A stretch of 64,000 nucleotides of DNA. It comes from Aplidium turbinatum. Lineage: Eukaryota; Chordata; Ascidiacea; Aplousobranchia; Polyclinidae. Under the pieces are notes generated by a model. The model saw only the letters and a program-made list of their open reading frames with translations. It was not told the DNA's origin and ran no database searches. Of the stretch, positions 44,401 to 56,400 are shown piece after piece (the first letter of the stretch is position 1; each line of letters starts with the position of its first letter). The position numbers and the translations under genes are program-made. The stretch covers positions 23,543,695-23,607,694 of the forward strand of contig OU964924.1 in NCBI GenBank assembly GCA_918807975.1, read 5' to 3'.

Positions 44401-47400
44401 TTTTGCATTATTATTAGTATTACTGACTGTTTTACTATTATCACTTTCAGCCCCAGCCTCTAACGAAATCCCATCGGGTGTCTGGAAGCATGGACTCCAT
44501 CATTGACGAGCAAAACAACAATAGGAAAAGTGGAATTGGTGGGATATTTGGAGTCAAAGGGCGGAAGCAGCGGAATGACCCGAATGCCAGTAAGTTCATT
44601 GATGACTGAGTGGTCGACTCTCGCAGCCATTTAGAAGCAAAATGATTGGAACGCTTAGAACATTGTTTGTAATGTTTTTAAGTCGTTGTCGTCACAGGCA
44701 GGGCTAAGGGGCAAATGTAAAAGAAATGTTCTGTAAGACAGGCATGAAATATCTGCGTCAATGTTCAGAGAACAATTTTATTGTAATAATACGTGTGGTC
44801 AATCTAATAAAAAATAAAGACCCCAAGGAAGCGTTTCGAAAACTAGGCTATTTAGAGTGCTCTCTTTAGTGCTGTATTATTTAATGGCGCTCTAAAGGAA
44901 AACTGTCCAGTTTTTTAACCGTTTCCTGGGCTCTTTATTCTGGGCTCGCTGCTTTCTGCGCTTTACAGAGCAGACAGTGTCAGTGCAACAGCATGGGGGC
45001 CTAGTACAGTATTGCCCGAATCCATTCCACTTCTGATTGTCAAGTAGGAAAAAAGGTTTAGTACCACTTTTAAACGTTTTGGTATGACCTAATATCAGGG
45101 GCCTTGTAGACTCATCTATGAATTCTTTTACAGTCAGACAACTCACCGAGTTGTGTTGTTTAGATTTTGCTTTCAGACTTTCGCTCGAATGCTTGTTTTT
45201 TCAAACTAGTATCGTGCTAATATCTTAACCATTTTTAACGTTTATGTAACGTTTTATCAGCTTAAAGGTAACCTCCTTTTAGGTTTTAGCTCCCAATCTA
45301 GTTGAAGTTATTTTGACAAGATTGGTGAAAATAACCATCACGTGTCTCTGAATATTATTTCACGCCACATATTTACGTATATAAGTGACTTTTGGACTTA
45401 CCTGCTTCACTACTACAGCGGTGGTGTAGTTATTGTAGGCTACATGACTTGAAGTCTAAAGTTGAGAATGTGAAGTTTTATTCTTAATTGTTTCGCATAA
45501 CTTTTACTAACATTAGTAGTAGCTTTTCTTATTAAATTACAACCAAAAATGAACGTTTTTTTGCATTGACTTAATGTTCAATGATGAAAAATAGACGTCA
45601 TTTATCAATCATCTCACATATTACATTGCATGGTTGTGTTGCCCATATAGCATGGAGCGAAAACTTGACGATTTTTTAGTTAACTTTTCAGTTCAGTTAC
45701 TTTATGCTGATGTTTGGTGAAGGTTTTCATTTTTACTTTTTGTCTTTTAATCGATTTACCACAGAAAACTTCGCAGCAGCAGCAGCAGCAATGTTCTGAT
45801 ATCATCTGCTTTCAAGTTGACTTTATCCGCCGTAAACTACCAAGTTAAAGCATCCAACAGTCCCGTTTTTGAATAATATTGTTAGTTGTTCAAGTCGTGG
45901 GGCCAGTCGGTAAAAGCCCCCTGCTTGGGTTATATATTTTTTTTTTCGGTCCGCAACGCTCGCTAAATTTGTTCGTATTTTGCACGTTTGGTGCTTTTCG
46001 ACACCTCAGACAGTAAAAATCCGTCGTTTTTACATTGATTCAACGTCTGCAGACGTTGAATCAATGTAAAAATGAATTTTGTTGCCTGGGGCTGCATTAT
46101 TGAAATTGTTTATTTTTGCTAATTTATAACATTTTGTCACGTTGCAACGACCTAAAAACTTAACGGTTTCGTCCAACAGCTGAAAAGCAAAAGTCCTTCA
46201 TTCACGAACGTATCTCTACCGGTTCTAAACGGGACAAGTCTGTACGTAACCTCACATTATGGGAAAATCCTGGTACCGGCCAAAGCGGTGCTTCGAAATC
46301 GTCCAAAGTCAACACATCCGCTTCTTCGGGCCAGCTCAGCACTTTGGCGGTTCAAGAAGGCGGTGATCCCGGTGCTTTCCTTTATCCAAAGCGCTCATCA
46401 GAATCAAGCATTAGCCCTGGCTTAGCCAGCAAAGAAGTGGCGGTTGCACGGTCTAAGACCATGTCGTTTGACGGGGCAAATGTAGCAGAGACCCACACAG
46501 GTGCGCGGAGTCATTTGAGAGCAACTTCGATTGCGCAATCATGGCCGTTGTTCGTTTGTTTGTTTGATTGCTGCAATTGTTGATGATTTGACGTTTTCGT
46601 ACAATCAGTCCATGTATGTGCACTTGTGCAGTCCGCGTTAATTCAACGTAAATATACGTCGATAAAGCGGAAAGATGTTTTGCATGAACGCGCCGCTTGC
46701 ATGCGTTTTGATCTGATCGTGTGAAAGTAATTCAACAAATTACTGACATTTTCAACCCGAGCATGCACAGGTATTAACACTTGATTGTGCTCGAACGTCA
46801 TCTGCAATGAACAGCTGCATCATTGGCGGACATGGATTCAGCAGACCTGAGTCACGAACGCTATGGGATAATAATTTGCTTTGCCAAGGGGTTTGATTCT
46901 GCTCAACAAATGAGCAGTAAAATTTTCCTTTTTCATCATCGAAGGTGCTAATTGGCTTGACGACAATGCCAACTCCGCCGCATTGCCAGTTCGTAATCAT
47001 TCCATCACCAAACGGGCAATGTTGAAAAAAGTGATTAACTTTAATGCCTAAATAATCACACACAGCAAATCACCGTTTTTTACATTGATTTTCTGTCTGG
47101 GATCCGGCATCGCTGTGCTTGCTCGCTCTTGGTGCCCAGAGCTGTTGTTGTGCTGTTGATTTCATAGAGTTGTAAAGCGTTTCATGTGCTCTAACCATCC
47201 CACTTCACTTGCCGGCTGTTCTACTGCAATTATGTTCAACTTTTGCCATGCGTTGCAATTAAAGCTTACATCACTTGCACTGTGTAGGCTACATATATTG
47301 TAGCACTGTGCAAAGGCAAAGCAAATTTGTGACCGTTTTTGAATTCAGAACATTTTAAAAACAAGCTCCTGTCAAATCCACGGCAGCTATTTACTTTTCA

Positions 47401-50400
47401 ACAACTTATGTTAATGTTTTTTTAATGATGAATTATTGTAAAAGCATTTGGTTATTTTACGATGAAGCATACCAACGACTTAAAACGTATTTTTCTCCAC
47501 ATGGTGAACTCCTTATGTGTCTGAAACAGAAAATGATAGTACTGTAATCAGAAAATCATACGCCATATTAATTTGAAATTTATTTCAAGCCATTACACAA
47601 TGATGATGCTTCATCTGCGCAATCATTTGCAGCTATTAATCAATTTATGTGAGGTTTTTTAATGTCAAGCCACGACCTACTAGAACACGGCCAAATATGT
47701 TGCTATTTGAGGAAATTTCTAAGAGTCTGAATTGTTACAATCATAGCTATGATAAACCTGTCATCTTCCCATTACCAGAAGTAAGTAAAATAAGCAATAT
47801 TTGCACCTAAACATATGTTTGGCTTGTGTAACTGGAGATTAGGTATGTACGTTGAGCACACTTTACACAATAATAATGTAATATGTAAGAATTTTCAACT
47901 GCACAACGTTTCAACTGCACCCTGGAGGTAGTATCGTTTGGTGTAATTGCATGTTCCATTTAAAATATCAAGGATTTTTTGTGGATTCTATGTTGTAAGC
48001 TGTTCAGTGTTCATTTGATGTGTCAATATAAATTTTAATTCGTTTGTTTTTCGCCAAGTTTAGTTTTGCAAGTAAAATAAGGCTATTGGCAAAAGATCCT
48101 GCTTGATAAAAAAAAACCTAACGACTGTATGATGAGACTACCGCCAGGATGCAGTTGGAAAGTGTTACATATTTTGCATTATTATTGCAAAAATTGTGCT
48201 TAACATACATATCTAATCTCTGGCAAAACAAGCCAAAAATATGTTTAATGCAAATGTTGCTTGTTTTACATACTTTTGTAAGTGGAAAAATGACAGGTTT
48301 ATCATTGCTATGATTGTAACAATTCAGACTCTTGGAAATTTTCCCAAGTAGCAACATATTTGACCGTGTTTTAGTAGGCCGTGGTCAAGCCAATGCAAAT
48401 TTATGATTTTCTTTCATTTTTTACGTTTTTGCAATAACTTCATGTTTCTGTGCATCATTCTCATATAACTTTCATTCACAACTTCAGCGCCAACACTTTA
48501 ATTCCACAGTTGATTAGTGTACTTGTGAAAGCCAAACCAAAGCAATAACTGCTGACGCCAAACTTGAACCATACCTGGAGACGCCAATATAAAATCACAT
48601 CTGAAGACGCTAAACTAAACTCCTAACTGTGGATACCAAACTACAATCTGAATTGCAGACACCCAACTTAAATTTTAACTGTTGAAACCAAACTAGAATT
48701 CTAACTGCAGAAATCAAGTTAGAAACTTACTTATCTCTATGTCACTTCCAGTTTCAATCCAGCCACCGCCACAAATCCACGAACCAGTGCTGAATGATGC
48801 CAGCAACCCTTTCTTGACCAGTCAAGACAACGAGAGTATGGGAGACAGTTGCGATAATTTGTCGGTTGATAAAAAGTGAGTTAAAAAATTTACGTTTCGC
48901 CGCTTTTGATTGGCTTTGCTGCACAGTACTTGCTTTGAAATCACATCATTTCTTTTGCCGGCCTGGAGAGTGGAATTTGTTGTGCGTTTATTTTGAAACT
49001 TAACACCCTTTTTATGTTGCTTTTCGTTTCACTCACACCAGCTTATTTGCATTTTTTTGATTTGCTGTGCAATTTGCATCACGGACGCGTCTTTGTCATG
49101 CAAAAATCAAAAATGCTTTTGTCGTAGATCTAGACCAAGCCGCTCGGGGAGTTTCAGACGTCGTCGAGACGACGAAAAGCGCCATTCAAAATCGCATAAA
49201 AGTAACAGCGATCCCAATAACTCGTTAATAGAGCAAGCCGTCGGACAATACAAGTAATTACTATTATCGAGATTAAAAACCATTTACCGCTTTGAATAAC
49301 GTCGAAAAAAAAGCAACTTAAAGATTGATATTCTGAAAAGAAAATGTCCACCATCTCCAGACAATGAAATGATGTAATTTAATGTCAGTGTTGCCAAAGT
49401 AAAATCTTTATTTGTTTCTTTGCTGAAGTTATTAAATTAAGTTATATAGGCTTATGTTCATGAAAAAATTGCCTCAAACGAACTTTTAAACAATCCTTTT
49501 TCCCAAACTTTGTAAGGTTGTGTGTAGTAGGTCCTGCTTCTCAGCACAATAAAAAGGTTCACTGTTTAAAACATGATTTTTTGGTAACTTTAGCATAAGT
49601 TAAAGCACAATTAAAGACGACAAATGATTCACTGTTGTTTTTTGACAACACGCCGTGTGCTCCTCAGCTCCTCAAGTGACCAATTGGACCAAATTAATCG
49701 CCACCATCCACTCGCATCCGCCGACTCCTCCATGTCCTTGGCATCCGATGACAGGAAATTTATTGATCTTCCGAACTTCTCCGGAGATCCTGAGGTGAGA
49801 GATTGTTGATCATGGTCATTTGTCATTCTTTTATTATAGGTTAAGTTATCATCATCAGCCAGTCATCCCACTGCAGGCAGATGCCTTCACATGTGTATCT
49901 ACACCATTCTGTCTTTCGCTGTTATCATCCAGTTGATGTCAATCTTTTCTTCAATATCATCCCGTCATCTTCTTTTGGTGTCCCTCTAGTTCTTTTGCAT
50001 ATTTTGTTGTCCATTCTGTGGTTATTTTGGCCCATCAGATTGTTATACAATGTTATATTTACGAATGTCGAAATAGTATCTTAAAGAAATTATTATCTTT
50101 TCTGAGTACTTACTCCCGGAATATTTGCAGCATTGTTATCGCAGTCAGTCTACAATATGGATTGCTAGTTTTACTTCTCTCTGCTCTTATTGATCTTCTT
50201 CTTGCAACTGGAATGGAGTGTTCTTCCTCATCACCCCTGTCATGCCATCTTGACATCCGTTCAAGATCCTTAGCAAATTGCCAGCAAGCAAAAAATTCTC
50301 TTTAAACATTCAACTCTCTTACCATTATGTTTTGCTCTCAGTGATTGGTGGATTAATTTCCAGACAGTTAATCACTTAGTTAAATTTGCCATTCCGTTAG

Positions 50401-53400
50401 TACTAATCTAAACCCTATCATCAGTCCAATAAATCCCTGTCGGCCTCTTGTTTAACTGTCACACGACTACTGCTATTTTGTTGTACCTAGGCCTATGCAA
50501 AATCGTTGAATCCACATTCAAACGTGCCTACGCTTTGCCAAAGACATCGCCGCGTGCTTTTGATCGATATCGAACAAACTTTCTTTCGAATATCGTACCA
50601 GCCTAATCACCGCGTAACCAACGTGATTAAGTGTCGCATGATTAAATATCTGTATATCGCTGGCAGATCGACATTGATGCCTCAGAGCAACACTGGTCGG
50701 AGAAGGTGCCCAAGACCGTGACGCGTGAACTCGAGAGGAAGGAGATCAAACGGCAACAGATCATCAACGAGTTCATCTACACTGAACAGCATCACGTTAG
50801 GGACTTGAACATTCTTGAAAAGGTGACTTTTCCGCACTTGCTGGTCAAGCTTTCCGCTCTGCTTGTGGGTTGCACTGTCAATTTTTGTAAACCAGACGAA
50901 ATTAACTTTGAATGATGGTTGAAAGCAGCCATGTAGATTTAGTGTATGGCAGTATTGGTGATGTCACAACACGCATTAGACTTTAATCTATTCCAAGCCC
51001 CCCGTCCAACCAAACTCACCATTCTTACATCGTTTTAACGTCCAACGACGTCAAAGGATGTAAAAAGGTTCAATTTTTTTATTCATAACAATTCATGCAT
51101 CGTCAGCCACTCGTTTCAATTTTGGTCTCGCTGGCTTTAAAGTTTTTTTACTTGCTGGGAAATACCTTGTCGAACTCTTTCAGTCTTTCTCTAACCAGCG
51201 TCATATTCATGCAGCTTTTCTACAAACCCTTTGCGGAAGAGAACCTATTGTCTGCCGAAGAGCTCAACCAAGCTTTTCCGCACCTCAAAGACATACTCAA
51301 CTTGCATAGGGAACTGAACACAGCCTTGCAAGAGAAAAAAGCGCATGATGGTCACGTGATAAAAGAAATTGGAGACATCCTTCTAGCGAGGGTGAGCTCG
51401 GAAACGGGTGTGATGACGTTTTTTTACGTATTATAGAAGTGCTTCTCATTGGTTGAGATGTTTCTTCTGTTCACTGACGTATCTGTGCAATACTTGTTGT
51501 TGTTGTTTGTGACGTGGCTAATGCTGTTGGTGTCCACAGTTCGATGGAGACGGCGGCAATACCTTCAAAAAGGAAAGTGCCATGTACTGTGGAAACCAGT
51601 CAACTGTGCTAAGTTTGATCAAAGAAAAAATCAAGAAAGACCAAAAATTCAACCAGTACATACAAGTAAGTCGTTGTTTTATTTCAAGTTATTCTCTTCC
51701 GCGTACCCCTGGACCCTTTTTGATGATTAATTCAACTTTTGGGTAACGATTACATTTCTAGAATTGTAGAAAGGTTTTACCCAGCTAGCAAAATGCATTG
51801 TTTTTACGTTAAATCAATGTAAAAATCTCCAACTTTGCTGACTAGGTCTTCGATAGAACAAGAATCGGCCTGAATCATGTCAAATCTTCACAGAAACCGC
51901 TCATAGAAAATTCCTGAAAGATTTCAAGACTTTTTAAGCTAGAATCATAAACAAATTAATAGGAACGTTAATAACGTGTTTCGTTAATGTCAATGCATTT
52001 TTATACCGTTTTTCAACGTAATAATCACGTCGCAGGCCGCACAAAAGCATCCAGTGTGTCGAAAACTTCACCTCAAAGATTTCATCCCGATGGAGTTTCA
52101 AAGGTTGACCAAGTATCCTCTTCTACTGGAGAATATCATGAAGAATACTAAAAGTACGAAAGGCAACAATTACCCGACTTTTATCGCAAAAAACAAAAGT
52201 TTGTGAGATTGACTGTAAATATGAACTTCAAGCCTCTTGAGATATTCAATGTTAACCTAGTTTTTATTGAATCTCGGCTTGCTTTTAATAGTAAATTTTT
52301 CGCTGAACTACCACCATGTTTTTGAGTGTTCTGTAAAAATGTTATTTCAAAAAATTATAAGTTACAGTAAATAGAAATATAAAAAACAAGTTTTAAAAAG
52401 AAACCTTTTGACAGTTAATTTCAGACTCTCTTCCAAATCTTGCAGAACTGATAAAAGTGTCACTTGTTGTCACGCCTATCATCAGTTATCGTTGATTCGA
52501 GCTTATTTCGCTCATTTTGTGTACATTTTCAACCCTTTTAAACAGAAAAACAAGAAGCGGAAAACGAAAAGCTGAAGAAAGCTTGCAACAGGTGTCGTGA
52601 GATTCTTGCCTTTGTCAATCAGGCTGTGAAGGAAGCAGAAGACAAGCAGGTTAGTCGCTGATGTTCATGTTTTCTGAACTTGTGTCTTTAAATGTTATAA
52701 AAACCGAAGTACACGGTGTTGTTCTACAAGTCGTGTTAAAATCTTGAAGAATTTAATTACAGCGTCATTGTTTTCAGAAAATTCTCGAAATTCAACAAAA
52801 TCTCGACCGAGATCCCGTTCTCAAGCTCAAGCAACCGAGCACAGTGACTGCTAAGTTTAAGGTAAGTTTCCCACGCTATAGTTAGAAGCAAGTCCCTTTG
52901 TTTGCAGTGATCAGTGCGCTCGATGTGTTGCTCACTGTGTTGCTATCAAGCGCATTAAGATTGGCATTCCCTTTTGGAGGGCCATTTCCAGACGATAATG
53001 ATTCCACAAAGCGAGGAAGATAACTTAATGCAATAACTGGTTCTCGACACCACATGACAGAGCAAAGACCTAAGCAGGTGTTAGTGCTTCCCATTCTTAA
53101 GGCTGCCTATGTGCAGTACGTTGTACGTCTTTCCACATTTATACCTTGTTTCTTACAGCAAATTGATCTTGCCGAGTGCCCAAGCTTACTACAAGGACCA
53201 CTGAAGTTCAGGATAGGACAGATGGACAAACGGAAAGAGATCTGTGAGTGATGTTTGTATTTAAGTTGTTGATCTGTTTTTGAAAAATTACTTGGTCATG
53301 ATGTTGTTCCCAAGGGGAATATTGTTAACAAAACAAGGTTGATATTTGTACTGTGCTGCTTGCTATGCTTTGCAAAGTTTTTTTCTGGGACTGTCTTAAT

Positions 53401-56400
53401 TTTATTCAAGTTTAAAACTTCACTTTCCCCCAGCTCTCCACTGTATCTTGTACGACGACGTTCTGGTGCTACTGCAGAAGCAAGAGGAGCGCTACACGCT
53501 CAAGTGCTATGGTAATCAGAACGACAAGTCCAGTGGGGCTCTCTACGACCCGTTCTTGCCCACCGACAAACTTATCGTGAGAAATGTGGCCACTGGTGAG
53601 TTATTTTTTTGCAGTGTTTTAACATGTCTGCTACTCATCCTTCGCTTACGTCTTGGCCATGCCACTTGTAAATTTGTATCATTTGTGAGCTTTTGTCGCT
53701 TCTGCCTTTTTCTAAACCTCTGCCTTGTTTGGCATATATTGTTTTCGTTATGGTGGTAAGAAATAAAAATGACACGTCAACGAAAAGTTACTGTCAGACT
53801 TCTCTGAGGTCAATCACAGTGATAGAACGTGGTTTGCACTCTGTGGTTTTCGTTTATTGGTCTGTTAGGTTGTTTAGCTTTGCAATAAAGTCAAGCAAAT
53901 ATTTCGTTTTTAGACAAGCGCGCGTTTTTCGCCATGTACACGTCTGACGTGGGACCCAAAATGTACGAGTTTGTCACGTCTTCCGCAACTGTGAAGAAAC
54001 AATGGATGGAAATTATTACGGAAACGACCAAGAAGAAGGCAAGTTCCTATAAACCATATACCTACCTAGACACAAATTAACCGTTTTTTACATTGATTCA
54101 ACGTCTGCAGACGTTGAATCAATGTAAAAAAACAGTTGATTTGTTGTATGGGTACATACAGATTGAGAAGGCTGTCTTTAACAGGCAAACAACTGTGAAA
54201 AAAAAAACTTGCAGTAAGATTCGAACTCGTGGCCTTCGGCTCACAAAATATATGAATAGCAACTAAACGCTTTTTCCGTAATTAACACTGCTGTTTTTGT
54301 TCACTCAGGAATCGGTGCTTTCGCCAGCTCATCGGAGAAAAGGCTTTGTCGTCCCTGGATCATCTCGGAACGATGAAGAAAGACCGTTCTATGAAGAGTA
54401 AGGCCTCTTCGGATAGATCTGGGCGTTTTCTATCGCTCCTGTTCCCGTTTTAAATTGTTAAAAAGCTTTAATATGCTTAAGCTGCTACATCGTTCAGCAA
54501 CAATGAACTGTTTTTTGTTTGTCGTCATCATAGACCATGAAAGTGTTTTATGATAACTCATAAAAATTCTCAATTGTTAACCGTGTAAACATGTGTCTAT
54601 CGCTGTCAGTTTTTTCTGCTGTACAATCGACTGCAGAGAAACATATTTAATTAATCAAGTTGTGTAGCTGACGTTAGCCTTCTCATCATCATCATCATAA
54701 TCCATCGTCGGTTTGTTCCCCACTAGTGGGGGTGGCCGATTGTTTCCGCGCAGCAATTGTCTTAATCCCTTTTCTCCATTTCACCCTGTCCCTTGCATCT
54801 TCCTCCTTCAGTCCGACTTTTTTAAACTCATCCTTCACTTGTTGTTCCCACGTTCTTCTTGGACGACCGCGTTTCCTCTTTCCATCCACCTTTAGATCTA
54901 GTGCATTTCTAAGAAAACTTCCTTCCTCCCCCCTTATCACATGTCCATACCATCTTACTCCATTTGCCCTTGCCAGTTGGTCTATTGTCTCTCTCATCTC
55001 TAGCATATCCAACAATTCTTCAGTCCTTTTTTCCCTTTTTTCACCCCACACATTGCTCTCACCATTGATCTTTCCGTTCTTCTCAGGATTGCCAGTTCAC
55101 TCTCTCTCAATACCCATGTCTCGCTACCATATAGCATTGCAGGCCGCACACAGCTCCGATATACTTTTTCTTTCATCCTTAGTGAAAATTTTCTGCCTCA
55201 TGAAAACATTTTTAAAGATGTATAGGCCTATTGCCATAAAATTGGAACCCAAAACGTAGGTTTCTCTCTCTAGGATTGTTGAACTGAACTACTAGATCTA
55301 TATGACAACCTTGACTTCAATTTCAAAGTTGTAGTACTGGAAGAGAAAGTACGATTAATTTCAAAACGTTTGCATAACCAGGAGTTTACTTTCACACTTT
55401 GGGTTTTTCGCTTCAATGAAATTAAACTTTCATCGGTTTATGATCAATAAAAGACCACATCACGATAGAATTTATCGCAAGTGTTGTGAACCGCGCCGTT
55501 CTAATGAGTTAAAAATCGAAATTACATCAGCTTCCAGTCATAATCATAGGGTTCGCACGTTGTCAAGGTCTGTGTCAAGGTCGTTGTCAAGGTCTATAAA
55601 TCGCTATGTTGTGAACTTATAAATGTAACAATTGATTGATAAATGATTTCAGTGTGGATAACCAAATACCTGCCGGCGCTCTTGTGGGGAGAGGGGAGGA
55701 TAACCATCAACAGACCATGCCGGTGAGTTCAATTTTTATGCTATTCTGTAGTTGACTTTTACCTTTCAAAGTTTGCACCGTTTCTACTTTTAGCTTAGTT
55801 TTATGTTTAAGATGGCGTGTGTCGTAAGTGCGTGTGAGTGTTTCATTCAAATAAGAATAAAAACTAATTTGAAAATCGCTTTAATCTTTGATTCATTCGT
55901 TTTAATTTATTTTTTTACCGGTTAAAACTCAGTTCACTGTTTCACTAATTCGCAAAACTATAATTCTATAACTCTCTTAGAGAAGCACTTTTTGCTGCAA
56001 CACGCACAGATGAGATTGACAAGAAAGTGATTGGTTTGACAGGATTTTCAAACTACAACAAACCTTACGAAACAAATTCAAACGTTTTCTGTGCAGCACT
56101 GCGCTCTTCTCATTAAAGACTTACTACATCTGGGGAAAAAAATAGTCGCAATAACGATGAAAAATTACGAAATGTTTCGTTTTATTTTGTCTCCAACCAA
56201 ATTGATGAACTTGTATGGAAGATGTCAGAACTGTTGTGTTTAATTTTGGTTATGATTGCCTCCGTTCGTATCATCGCATTAATATCATTTCACTTTAATT
56301 ATTATGTCCATGTTTCACTGCATCTTACAAGCTCCCGTTTCAACACCCTGTCATATTCCACTCTTCAACTCTTTTTATTGTTCTCTTAACTTGAAATCTC

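Noticed and set aside
45770-45800. Acceptor-like site followed by a (CAG)n poly-Ala frame
   Set aside because: Leads to a stop within about 11 codons and no donor; more likely a short microsatellite.
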